Source of the DNA: Malus domestica
Lineage: Eukaryota; Streptophyta; Magnoliopsida; Rosales; Rosaceae
Length of the DNA stretch: 64,000 nt
Direction: 5' to 3'
Assembly (NCBI RefSeq): GCF_042453785.1
Contig: NC_091664.1
Location: forward strand, 31,544,501 to 31,608,500
Below are positions 1 to 10,597 of the stretch, in pieces. Both the position numbers and the translations under genes were made by a program. Numbering within the stretch: position 1 is the stretch's first letter; each line of letters starts with the position of its first letter. The notes beneath the pieces are model-generated. The model saw only the letters and a program-made list of their open reading frames with translations, did not search any database and had not been told where the DNA came from.

Positions 1-202
1 ATTAGATTGGACCTATATGTTTCGTATACTTAAGTACGTAATCAACTAATATAACTAGATAGATATTGTAGTTACTAGCTAAGTTATATATGTACCAAAT
101 ATATAATTATATATACACATATATATAGGGTGAAATATTTACTGAGTGGTTTTATTAGTCAGAAAAATTGTCGTGTGATTAATTGAACTAATAATTGAAC
201 AG

Positions 203-1168
203 GTGACAACATTTAAGTGTGGTGGATTCGCGATGGGCATATCAAACAACCATGCAACATTTGACGGTATAAGCTTCAGACTGTTCTTAGACAATCTGGC
301 TGCCCTGGCTGCTAACAAGCCCTTGGCAGTGATCCCTTACAATGACCGTCAGATCTTAGCTGCTCGATCCCCACCACGTGTCACCTTCATCCACCCCGAG
401 TTACAAGAGCTCGAGAATATCTCCACCCTGGAGCGCAAGCAGGAGGATGAGCTTGAGGTTGGCGGCCATGACAGACGCCCTACAGTGTTTGAAGCCACCC
501 AAGAAGAGCTTGACTTCAAGATCTTCCGGCTGACTGCCAGCGACATTGCTCACCTCAAAGAGAAGGCAAAATCCATCGCTAGTAGTACAAAAGAACGTGT
601 AAAGATTACTAGCTTTAACGTGGTGACCGCCCTGATATGGCGGTGCAAGGCATTGTCATCTTCAACATATGTTGATGATCATGGTGAAAGTAGAGAGTCA
701 AGGATTCTTTATGCGGTGGACATAAGGCAGAGGCTGAACCCGCCGCTGCCCCAGGGCTACACTGGGAATGGAGTGCTGACTGCCTACGCTTCTGCTGGGT
801 GCAGGGAACTGGAAGAAGGGCCGTTCTCAAGAGCGGTGGAGATGGTGTCTGAGGGGGCAGCAAGGATGACAGATGAGTATGCGAGGTCCGTCATCGACTG
901 GGGAGAGTTACGCAAAGGCTTTCCTAACGGGGAGGTGTTGGTGTCATCCTGGTGGAGATTAGGATTTGCTGACGTGGAATATCCATGGGGGAAGCCCAGG
1001 TACAGTTGTCCCGTCGTATATCACAGGAAGGATATCATCTTGTTCTTTCCTGAACAAGATGTGCCTGATAATGGAACAAATGGTACTGGGGTTAATATTT
1101 TGGTGGCACTTCCTCATCAGGAGATGCAAAAGTTTCAAGCCCTCTTCCAGAAGTTCTTATTGGGCTAA
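203..1168 (+). CDS. BAHD acyltransferase, last exon (partial gene)
   Basis: This is the second, C-terminal exon of a BAHD-family acyl-CoA-dependent acyltransferase. It encodes 321 residues and a TAA stop. It begins right after a CAG acceptor at 200-202, so bases 1-202 are intron and the N-terminal exon lies outside the window. The catalytic HxxxD motif is visible as HATFD at about residue 17, followed by DG. The DFGWG structural motif is replaced by VEYPWGKP near residue 259, followed by RYSCPVVYHRKDII. In memory, that variant and tail match the clade of omega-hydroxy fatty acid / fatty alcohol hydroxycinnamoyl transferases (ASFT/HHT, FACT), cytosolic enzymes that make ferulate or caffeate esters for suberin and waxes. 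The family call is firm and the substrate is inference. The gene converges on the FT gene with about 690 bp between stops. Confidence 0.9.
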   Translation: MTTFKCGGFAMGISNNHATFDGISFRLFLDNLAALAANKPLAVIPYNDRQILAARSPPRVTFIHPELQELENISTLERKQEDELEVGGHDRRPTVFEATQEELDFKIFRLTASDIAHLKEKAKSIASSTKERVKITSFNVVTALIWRCKALSSSTYVDDHGESRESRILYAVDIRQRLNPPLPQGYTGNGVLTAYASAGCRELEEGPFSRAVEMVSEGAARMTDEYARSVIDWGELRKGFPNGEVLVSSWWRLGFADVEYPWGKPRYSCPVVYHRKDIILFFPEQDVPDNGTNGTGVNILVALPHQEMQKFQALFQKFLLG

Positions 1169-1856
1169 AAATTATTAATATAAGAATACATATGCATATT
1201 GTAACATGAATGTGTATGGGACCATGTATGATATACCCATATATATCGTTTCTATAGTATCTAATCGAAGGTGGGATTAGAGTTCAAGAGAGAAACGATT
1301 GTGTTGGAGACTTATTTATTTAGCTGCATTATATACAAGGAAAATCTATAACATGTGTTGCATTACTATTTTCTCATATTATTAATATTAGGGTTCCAAA
1401 CTCAACGATGGCAACTAAACAGGAAGGTTGCATTTATATTATGAATATTTTGATCCATATTGTCTTAGATAGACAATTACACACGACACTTTTGTATTTA
1501 ATTAGTACAACTTCATCCCTTGGAGCGAAGAATACGAACACTTTTATTATTAACTTAAACAGTCAGCTTTTAGTCCGAGCCATGCAAGCATGTCGATAGC
1601 TAGTTGTTGCAGTTCTTGGAAATTGAGAAGTATGTAGTGTCAAACAAGCATGTCCAAATGCTATACCAGTTGTTCGCACACATCGATAGACTAGCTAAGC
1701 TAGTACGTATAGTATCCCCCCACCAGCTAAGCCAAATTATTATTATCAATGCTATAGTAGTAGTAGTAGTATATATCATTTACGGACTACATTTTTTTTA
1801 TCGTTTAATTTCGACACTATGATCTATAGATTACCTATCTATAATTATTATCAAAG
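1169..1856. other. Intergenic spacer between converging genes
   Basis: This AT-rich spacer separates the stops of the acyltransferase and FT and must contain both 3' UTRs. Only short, unsupported open frames occur. No mobile element edge was recognised. Confidence 0.6.
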
Positions 1857-3836
1857 TTATCTTCTCCTCCCACCGGAGCCGCTCTCCCTTTGGCAGTTAA
1901 AATAGACGGCAGCCACCGGTAATCCAAGATTATAAAGCTCGGCGAAGTCTCTGGTATTGAAGTTTTGGCGCCATCCCGGAGCATACACTGTTTGCCTACC
2001 CAATTGGCGAAACAGCACAAAAACAAAGCGATGAATCCCAACTGTTGGCCGTGGACTTTCGTAACACACGATCTCTTGCCCTGCATGATCAATATATATA
2101 GGTTTCATTATCAGTGTCCATGCTTGAATATAATGAACTTTAACGAAAAGCTTCCGGTATTGTTCATTTTAACAAAAAACTCACATTTTTACACTAAAAA
2201 GTCAATCCTGATACTATTCACTTTACCCTTTATCTTGTCCTTATCGTCAAAACTCAAAGTTTTCAAACATTTTTCATTAGTTTTTCTTTGAATACAAGGG
2301 TTCCTTAATGGCAGACATATAGGGTTTGAGTTAAATTATGGAGGTTTTGTTTACTTTAACGAAAAATCACATTTTACACTAAAAATTCAAACCTAGTACT
2401 ATTCACTTTACCTTTTATTTTATCCTTATCGTTAAAACTCAAAGTTTTCAAACCATTTTCATTAATTTTCCTTTAAATTATTACCGCTGGAAACTCTAGT
2501 CAAAGACAAAGCCTTATCCTGAAAAGACCTTTACCATAGAGCTTATAGGCCCAAGAGGCCCAATATGTGATTTTCCTCGTCATCATGTGTGACGTCATTT
2601 GATAAATTTTGCCACTCTTTTTTCGTATGAGATTTATTTTAAGTTGTTGGACATAGTCAAATTGTATTCAAAGTTTAGGGTTTAGAACAATATTATTGTC
2701 ACCCCTTCGCTATTTGATTTAATTTGAATTGTTCTTGCATACTTAGACGGTAGACCTAGTCAAGTTGAATCTAGGTTTATGAGTAATATACGTGGGCTTG
2801 TTTACTGTTAATGATACAACACAATTAATGGTTAGATCCTAAAAAAGTATAATTATACTTGATTGCCCTCAAATAAACATAAACAAAAAGATAAATGTTG
2901 ATGAGACTCTTTAAAAGTGAAATTATTTGCGTCATCTCATGTTTTTGACACAATTCTCATGTCAACATTATAAAATATTGTACTAAAAACATAAGGTGTC
3001 GAAAAGTATATGAAGAGTCCCACTTTGAGAGGAACTCCTTAACATTTCTCAAATAAAAAAGAACCGTAGTTAATGACAAAGCTGATATAGCCAATGGCCG
3101 CGCATTGGAAGTGCAGTAGAAACAACTCACCGAAGCTTGCCGCAGTTGTTGCTGGAATATCCGTAACCAGCCTGAAACATTCGTACAACCAGAAGTATTA
3201 GTACTTATCACCATCACCAACCTTATCCTTCTTCGTCTACACTCCTTCCCCACTTTTGAAAGACAAACGCATAGAGATCGAGTTGATAAATATTGTTGGC
3301 AAATTACTTCGTACTATATTAGCAAATTTATTTAACAAGTGAATTAAGCTAAAGGAAAGATGTATATATATCCCTGTACAGAGAGAGACAGAGAGAGAGA
3401 GAAACAAAATACACACCAATGCAAATATTCCTTTAGGTTGGGGTCACTTGGGCTGGGTGCATCAGGATCCACCATGACCTGCAATTAGTGGAAGTAATTA
3501 ATGAAACCGGTGCATGTTAATTTCCCATTTTCTCAAAATTCTGTATGTATATATATGTATACAAATTAATTCATGAAAAAATAGGTCAATTGAAGAAGCA
3601 TATATGGATGGATGGATGGATGGAAGATGGAAACTCACCAGAGTGTAGAAAGTCCTGAGATCGTCACCACCAGTATCAACTCTAGGTTGGTGGACAACTT
3701 GAGAAGGTTTGAGCTCACAACCATTGTTAACCTCCTTATTGCCGTACGTCACCCTCAGAGAAACGGACCTTGTGAAGGGGTCTAAAACATCACCTACCAC
3801 TCGTCCAACAACAAGGGGGTCCCTGTCCCGAGGCAT
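1857..3836 (-). CDS. FT: FLOWERING LOCUS T (PEBP-family florigen), complete
   Basis: This gene encodes the mobile florigen, a phosphatidylethanolamine-binding-protein family member that moves from leaf phloem to the shoot apex and acts there with FD-type bZIP and 14-3-3 proteins. Four exons on the minus strand were assembled: 3639-3836 (198 bp), 3417-3478 (62 bp), 3131-3171 (41 bp) and 1857-2080 (224 bp). All junctions are GT..AG, and the 62- and 41-bp middle exons are the sizes usual for FT. The frame gives 174 aa from [12 protein letters not shown] to SGSGGRRR. Residues that separate FT activators from TFL1-type repressors are of FT type: the Tyr of KEYLHW and the Gln of YAPGWRQNF. The [10 protein letters not shown] and GIHRFVF ligand-pocket motifs are intact. 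No frameshift or stop interrupts it. Maleae carry two FT paralogues and I cannot say which this is. Confidence 0.97.
2142..2290 (+). repeat. Dispersed repeat in FT intron 3, copy A
   Basis: This segment starts with TAACGAAAAGC and contains TTACACTAAAAAGTCAATCC, ACTATTCACTTTACCC and AAACTCAAAGTTTTCAAA. It shares these blocks in the same order with a second copy just downstream and with an inverted copy in intron 1 of the desaturase gene. It is non-coding, probably MITE- or SINE-derived, and lies wholly inside intron 3 (2081-3130) of FT. Confidence 0.7.
2346..2477 (+). repeat. Dispersed repeat in FT intron 3, copy B
   Basis: This is a second same-orientation copy of the repeat at 2142-2290, sharing CTTTAACGAAAAA, ACACTAAAAA, TACTATTCACTTTACC and AAACTCAAAGTTTTCAAA. 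It lacks the first block of copy A. The two copies are separated by about 55 bp, so this is a local duplication or a double insertion. Confidence 0.7.
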
Positions 3837-4834
3837 TTTCTTTCTTTTGGATATATAAGATATAATTTAGATATATTTAAAAAAAAATAAATAAAATAAA
3901 ATAAAATAAAATAAAAAAACTACTTGTACTACTAGCTATCTAGCTAGATCTATGTGTGTGTTATATATGTATAGCTAAAACTCGAAGTATCCAAATAAGT
4001 TGCGACTTTGGATATTGAGAGTTTTGTTTTGTGATCAAAATCGAGAGGTCTATTGGCTATTTATATTCTGTTGCTTTGCATGCTGTATTGCTATCTGCCC
4101 AGTTAGCTTTTGTTTCTGTGCACACATGAAAGATTCTGCTCCATTTGTCAATCGCTTTTTCGTTTTTGCCTTTCGCTATCTTGACTTTTTTATATTCTTT
4201 TGATTCTTACTATAAGTTCCTCTGATATGAAAACACGACGATTGGCGATGCCCTTCCTCTTTCATCCACTGTTAAAAGTAGTGGACCACCAGTTTTTATT
4301 CCCATTTGATCAGTTTATGCGTTGTCGGTCCAAAGCTCCCCATCATCGTACACCTCGTCAAATCTTCTTTTTCCCTCCCAAACAAAGAAAATTCTAGGCC
4401 TCAGCTACCTCGGAAATTAGATCATACAAAATTAATTCATTTTAATTTCCAGATTTACATGTGTATATACAAACAACTTATTTAGTCAAGGGTTAGTCAA
4501 GTAGTAGAAGAAAGTTTTGCATTATGTTTTGCATTTTATTACTTTATTAGATTGTGTTAGGTTAGGCTTCTTGTCTCCTAATTTGTTGTACTTTTCATTT
4601 TATTTTGTTAATATGTTCCCATATGCTACATTGAATTTGACACATATAGTTGTTTATAAAAAAATATATTATTTTAGATTTTCAATGTTAAACTTTATAT
4701 CCATACACAATAAAGATAAAGAAAAAGTATATATAACGGAAATAAAGAGATTATAGTTGCATAAAAGCATTCTTCTACAAATAAGCTACAACCCTAGCTA
4801 CTGAAAACAAATCACTAATATATTAGTATAAATG
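3837..4834. promoter_or_regulatory. FT upstream region
   Basis: This is the 1 kb upstream of the FT ATG. It is AT-rich, with TATA-like stretches on the minus strand near 3849-3866 and an (A)3-5T run at 3880-3917. I could not identify a CONSTANS-responsive motif with confidence. Short open frames here look like noise. Confidence 0.45.
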
Positions 4835-5178
4835 TGAAGAAAGTTGAGGTTACATCATACTATTAATTGACAATATGGAGAATAACTCAACTATTTATAA
4901 GCACTTACAAAGTTTCTCCTCTCATCAATTTTAGATTCATTGTCAACACGTTCACTCACGTGTAGCGAATTTTCAAGCCTAATGCGTGGACAACACAAAC
5001 AGGTTGTCGTAGAGCACGTGTGGTCATTGGGTTTCACACATGAGACAACCTGCTCTGATATGAAGGAAGTTGAAGTTCTACTATAAAACCAATTTGCAAT
5101 ATGAGATGTAACCCAACTACTTACTTATAAGCACTTGCAAGTTCTCTCCTCTCATCGCTGTGAAATTCATCCTCAACA
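4835..5178 (-). mobile_element. TRIM-like miniature LTR retrotransposon
   Basis: Two direct repeats of about 115 bp (4835-4948 and 5061-5178) each start TGAAG and end CAACA on the plus strand and flank about 112 bp of non-coding DNA. Next to the right repeat lies GCTCTGATA (5052-5060). This is the reverse complement of TATCAGAGC, the core of an initiator-tRNA-Met primer-binding site, so the element points leftward. Flanking 5-mers AAATG (4830-4834) and AGATG (5179-5183) match at 4 of 5 positions, as an aged target duplication would. The structure fits a terminal-repeat retrotransposon in miniature, which has no coding capacity. Confidence 0.65.
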
Positions 5179-5430
5179 AGATGATTCCAAAATTTTGTGC
5201 AAAATTCAAAACTTGACTTGTAATTTATTTTAAAGCGTCTTCAAGAACGAAGTGCTTGGGTTTATTCTCTTCCTATGAGTAATGCTAGAAAGGCAAAATT
5301 TGAAGACATAATTTGCAAACTAAAGGATGTGTCACCCATAGGAATGAGCATGTTTATCAACGTTTAAGTAATAAACCAATCATCAACTTTAATGTCTTTT
5401 CGTTTTCAAAATTTTGCCTACAAATTTAGA

Positions 5431-5607
5431 GTTCGTTTGGATGTGCTTTTAAAATGTAAGTAAATTCTGGAAAAGCACTTAAAGTGCTTCCTGGAAGAAT
5501 CACATAACTAGTGCTTCTTTAAAAAGCACTTTAAGTGGTTTTGAGACCAAAAAATATTTTCTTTAAAAGCGCTTTCAGTTATTTTAAAAGCACATCCAAA
5601 TAAGCCT
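5431..5607. mobile_element. MITE with inverted ends (hAT-like)
   Basis: The left end reads TTTGGATGTGCTTTTAAAAT and the right end carries its near-exact inverse, ATTTTAAAAGCACATCCAAA. Internal AAAGCACTT blocks also pair, so about 177 bp can fold into a hairpin. There is no coding capacity. The target duplication was not resolved, so the superfamily is a guess. Confidence 0.65.
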
Positions 5608-5980
5608 TAATCTCTTTACCATTACCCCTCTCTCTCTCTCTCTACCATTACCCCTCTCTCTCTCTATACGAGAAGATAATGATAAATAATGATTCCTGAC
5701 TTGATCCAGTATATATGTTGATAAGTGCTATTCGAGAAATGAGATTATCTCAAATTTGCTCTTAAATCGGCGGATGCATTGGAGTTGAATAAGTCAATTG
5801 TGATTAAAATACAAACTAGCTAGAAAGCATCAATGTTTTATTCGCTTGTGAGGTTTGTATGGCATAGGCAATGTAGGCATCGTTTTCTCAAGGAATCTAA
5901 TTGATTCAAATATGTGTGTAGAGATTGCAGAGTGAGCCGGATATGTGTGAATATGAGGAACTACACAAACTAGATTAGTC

Positions 5981-6166
5981 GCATTGTTATTTACGCAAGT
6001 CGACATTAGGAATTGATTTTCAAACACTATATAGTACTTAGCTAGCTCTCTCTCTCTCTCTCTAGAGCTAGCATTGTTATTTACGCAAGTCGACATTAGG
6101 AATTGATTTTCAAACACTATATAGTACCTAGCTAGCTCTCTCTCTCTCTCTCTCTCTAGAGCTAGC
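5981..6166. repeat. Tandem duplication of a 90-bp unit ending in (CT)n
   Basis: Units at 5981-6070 and 6071-6166 are almost identical. They begin GCATTGTTATTTACGCAAG and end in a CT microsatellite followed by AGAGCTAGC. They differ mainly in CT-repeat length and one base. Confidence 0.85.
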
Positions 6167-6899
6167 CATGCCACTTACCAGCAGGGATCCTGGACCCTTA
6201 TACATGTAATTGGTAATGGTTACAACATTGGCTAGACATTGACAAGAAATATATGTTCAACAGCGAACGACACAAACCACTTTGTATATATATATCAGTC
6301 ACTGTAATTACAAACAGAATAGATGGATCATGACTCTTACGTGAGAGATGAGTGTTGTATGCCTGCTGCGCTCTACTAACCAACGTCCACACACTTAAAC
6401 ACTGTCTACTCATCATCACACCCTGTCTATTCTTGTTAACCTGAACAAGTACATTTCACCCACGATATATCCTTTGTTTGTTTAGTCCATAGAAGGCCAT
6501 AGCTAGCTAGTTGCATCTTCATACACTTAACACAACATTGCATACTCACACCACTTAGTATTATAATCTAGTGTTATTTCTCTTCACTTGTAAATGAGAG
6601 ATCTTAGGTTCGATTTTCACCAAAGGTGAATTTGAACCACATTATTGCTAACTCATTATAAGGCTAAATCATTGCCCTTCTCTTTAATGTAAATAATATC
6701 ATTTGTTAAAAATAAAAAAAAATAAAAAAAACCATTGCATGCTCTCGTCAACTTTTCTCTCCTTTTACTGTTGAATTGTTATACATAGTGCATAACTAAT
6801 GCATATATCGTTTTGACATATATCACCAAAAACTCAAAATAGCAGGCAAGTTCTTGTAGAACTATTAGAGAGATGGGTCAAATCCACACTTCCATCAAC
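6167..6899. other. Gene-free stretch
   Basis: No gene, RNA or clear element edge is visible here. An A-rich tract lies near 6708-6732. Confidence 0.5.
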
Positions 6900-8164
6900 C
6901 AAGGTGTAAATTATCGATGATATCGGAAATATCGGTAGTTTAAAAACACGGAAATATCGATGGAAATATCGGGATATTATCGATATCGATAAAAATTGAA
7001 TAAAAACCACGAAAATTGTAAGAAAAACTTGGAAATTTTTATTGAAACTTTACAGGAAGTTTATTTAGTCAATTATTTATTAGTTTATCACAAAAAATTG
7101 GAAGGAAATATCGATGGAAATATCGGGATATTATCGATATCGATAAAAATTGAATAAAAACCACGAAAATTATAAGAAAAACTTGGAAATTTTTATTGAA
7201 ACTTTGCAGGAAGTTTATTTAGTCAATTATTTATTAGTTTATCACAAAAAATTGGAAGGAAATGCATTGCATGATGGATTTAACTGTTAAGTTGATTATA
7301 TAGCAAGCTGACAAACATTGTGAGTGTAGAAAATATGTAGTAATTAATGAAAGAAGTTTAAACACACCATAATCATTTATATATAATGAATTAGTACAAT
7401 ATTTTACACTTTATACATTGCATGGTAAGATACATGAATAACTTAGTACCACATAGAGTTCCTATGAGGTTCAAATTTTTCTGAGCAAAGTCAAGTCCAC
7501 ATAATGTTTGAAGATAAAGATAGCAGATTTTTTGCTTTTAAAATTGTTTTTTAGTCTTAATAGGTGTGCCATGGGGCCCACCTTTGTTTGTTGTTCCCCG
7601 GATGGTCCAAGACTCCAAGCCTAACTCCTCTCTCTCTCTTTATTCTCTTTCCCTCCCTCACACTCTCTTCCTTTTCCTCTTCTTCCTCGGGCCTCTGTGT
7701 TCTCTCATCTTCCCGTCGAACACACACACACACCCAGTCACCGCACACCCTTCGTAGTACTCCATCAACGACATCATCATCACCATCTAAACCTCGTCTT
7801 TCTCTCCCTTTCTCTCGGTGCAGCTAGGACAGTGGAACCCAGGAATTCTCCGGCGAGGCCGTGAGTGTCGAGGAACTTTCTGAACACCTCCGACCGTTTT
7901 ACGGCAAACGGAAGTCATAAAAACATTCCTCTCGTCTTGTATTTCATTTTGATACCTAGATCGGAGTCTAGAGTGCTCTTTTACAGTCGGCCGAAGCTGT
8001 AGAAGCTCCAGCGTTCTTCTCCGATTCGTACCAGCCTCAAATATCGCGATATTATCGGTAATATCGCGATATTTGGACGATTTTTCAGTGGATATGTGTG
8101 AAAATATCGGTGTCTCACAAATATCCGCGATATTTCGTTGATATTATCGATATTTTGGTCCTTG
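6900..8164. mobile_element. ATATCG-rich inverted-repeat element
   Basis: The left end (CAAGG..AAATTATCGATGATATC) and the inverse of the right end (CAAGG..AAAATATCGATAATATC) align over about 35 bp. Both ends are packed with ATATCG and GATATC words. The left part holds a direct duplication of about 170 bp, seen as GGAAATATCGATGGAAATAT recurring at about 6950 and 7106. The middle (about 7560-8030) is more GC- and CT-rich and resembles a copied 5' UTR or LTR leader. It appears to be a non-autonomous DNA element of about 1.27 kb. Target duplication is uncertain: CCATCAAC versus CTACCAAC, 6 of 8 positions. Confidence 0.55.
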
Positions 8165-8533
8165 CTACCAACATAGATATTATCCCCACTTTGTTACTTA
8201 CAACCTTAATAATCCGTTGGGTAGGTTTTATCACAAAATACATCGGTATTAGTTTGGAGTGGGGTTGAGTTATTTGAACTCTTTTTTTCTCATATATATA
8301 ATCGATATGAGATATTTCAACATTTTTAATATTTGATTTACTATGTATCTATTTAATTTTTTTCTACCTATCCAATTGAGAGATCTCTCAACTAACCAAG
8401 TTTTAGCCCCATTGCATCACTGTAGATAGGGAGATTAAATTTTTTAAAGCAAATTTGCAAACCAAATGATGTGATTGTAGATTATTAGATTATTGATTAA
8501 ATGTCAATTAATGTGCTTATTTTATATTGATAA
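8165..8533. other. Gene-free stretch
   Basis: AT-rich spacer between two mobile elements. I see nothing functional in it. Confidence 0.5.
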
Positions 8534-9049
8534 TGTTGATGCACAAAATCAGTAAGGACTTTGGTACAACAGAAAGTGTCAAGTTTGTGACATTCGCTAA
8601 ATTGCTCCGGTCACTAGTGTGGATAAGTATGTAAATGGATAGAGACAGGAAAGCAAACACAAGACGTACGTGGTTCACCCAGATTGGCTATGTCCACGGA
8701 GTAGAGGAGTTCTCATTAATTGTGAAAGGTTTACACAAGTACATAGGTTCAAGCTTTCATTTAGTGAGTGCTAGTGAATGATTTAGTACAAATGATATTC
8801 GAGATTATTGTGGGAGAATGATCTCCTTTTATAGAAAAGAGTTTATAGTTTTGTTCTGGCATTGACACGTGTCATACTGTGATTGGCCTTTGATGTTGAC
8901 ACATGTCGCCATGTGATTGGCCTCTTGGTGTTAACACGTGTTGCGCTGTGATTGGCCTCCTGGTTGAAGGGAAACTCTTCTAGGTCCTTAACGGTATAAC
9001 GTTGGCCGGTTCTTAGTAGTTTCGGGATTTATCAAGTATGGTACAAACA
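8534..9049 (-). mobile_element. Solo LTR of the Tat-lineage gypsy family
   Basis: This 516-bp segment begins TGTTGATGCACAAAATCAG and ends GGTACAAACA. It aligns end to end with the 512-bp LTRs of the large element at 46791-59224, with many scattered substitutions, and keeps the minus-strand TATA box (reverse of TTTTATAG). Flanking 5-mers GATAA and TATAA differ at one base. No internal retroviral sequence adjoins it, so it is a solo LTR left by LTR-LTR recombination. Orientation follows the intact copy. Confidence 0.9.
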
Positions 9050-10206
9050 TATAACATATTATTTGATTTAAAAAATTTGATCTCCCTAACATTACATTTA
9101 AAAAAAAACCATCTGTCACCAATCTCTGCTTTCCGTCTCGGGCTTGGCGGCAATCCCTTTAAGACTCTTTCCTTTCTTTTCTCACCCATACTCCTTCTGT
9201 TTTATAACCATCTATATCGTCTGGTTGTGAGCCCTCTTTTGCTTTATTAAAGAGAACCTTTGTTGTGGTTGCTCTCTCGAGCTTAAAGCTATTGAGAAAA
9301 GTCATGTTTTTATGTTTTTGTCTTGACAAAGAATTATGAGGAGAAAGTTTGACATCTATTAATACAATTCATGGTAATAGAGTTTTGTGAGTATTATATT
9401 TCTTGTTGGTTAGATGTAGATTCTCTGTGATTAGGAAATTATATTCTACTTTTGTTGAATTTGTAACTGCGAATGGATTTTTTTTTTGTTGACACGTGTG
9501 ACCTTTTGGTATTTACTCTACATACCTATGTAAGTTTCTTATTGTTGTTAATGAAATTCTATTTCATCTTAAGAAAAATAACGTGCAGATACTACTCCCT
9601 CCCTTTGGAAATGATTATAATCCCTTTTTCTGATGATATACTACGGCGGTCTTCGATATATGGCCATACAGCATGCACCCTCTACGGCTTTTATGAGTTG
9701 ATTCTACCTAGATATATATCTGCCAGTAACTTAGATTTTATGGTTTTATTTTTAATTTCTAGGTCGAATTTAGGATTTCTAAGGACTGCTTAACTTTTTA
9801 TATAAGCGGAGATGAAAGGCTCAATTTGTGTTTGGTAACTGAAACAAATCCTGTTTTTTGTTTCAAAATATGAGTGAACGGTAAATTTTTGTGCATCAAA
9901 CCTAAATGTTCTCGTCTCCTAACTTGATCTCTCCCTCATCTCCCACTCAATCTCTCCCTCCCAACTGTCTCTGAATTGCTTCGTCGCCAACGCAGCGAGA
10001 TGCCAACCCTACCACCTTCTCTCTCTCCTTCCCTATCTTCCTTCCTCGCATCAGCCCCCTTGGACAATTGCGACCTTTTCTTCCTTCAGATCTGAGGTCG
10101 CGACCTCTTGGCGACGAGTGCAGGGACAAAATAGGAATAAATACATTATTTAAGGAATTATGGTGCGCAAATTAACATAAGTTTTGTTTTTCTCAAATTG
10201 AATAAG
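9050..10206. other. Gene-free stretch
   Basis: No supported gene. A CT/GA-rich segment near 9925-10040 gives short open frames with no recognisable product. Confidence 0.5.
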
Positions 10207-10356
10207 AGAGATTATATTCACACGTCCCAAATTACTTATCCCGTACCTTTTTAATTTTTTAATATTTTTTACACACCACTAACATTTGATAAAAAAAATA
10301 TTAAAAAATTAAAATGATGTGAGAGAAGTAATTTGGGGTATGTGAATATAATCTTT
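10207..10356. mobile_element. Fold-back MITE, about 150 bp
   Basis: The left arm AGATTATATTCACAC..CCCAAATTACTT and the right arm AAGTAATTTGGGG..GTGAATATAATCT are inverse copies. The centre, TTTTTAATTTTTTAATATT, also pairs with the right half. Nearly the whole element forms one hairpin. Confidence 0.75.
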
Positions 10357-10384
10357 CAGTGGTTTAATATTTGAAGCTGCTATG

Positions 10385-10597
10385 GAGGGGGATCCAGATC
10401 CTCTTCGAATCTAAGGATCCTGAGCCTAGGGATCAATTGATCCGGCCCGTTAAAATTTGATCAAACGACTTTAAACAGAAGGTCACACTAAAAGTTATAA
10501 TAATTATAACTGTTTGATCAAATTTCAACGAGCTAGAATAATTGATCCTTAGGCTAAGGATCCTTAGATCCGGAGAGGATCTGGATCCCTCTGGAGG
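10385..10597. mobile_element. MITE with GGATCC-rich inverted arms, about 213 bp
   Basis: Inverted arms of about 85 bp share GGATCCAGATCCTCT, ATCTAAGGATCC, AGCCTA.GGATCAATT and AAATTTGATCAAAC. A short AT-rich loop joins them. A related element lies at 23481-23685. Confidence 0.8.

Noticed and set aside
7557..7827. Short frames in both strands around a CT/GA-rich block
   Set aside because: Composition-driven Ser/Leu or Arg/Glu runs inside a mobile element; better read as leader-like sequence.
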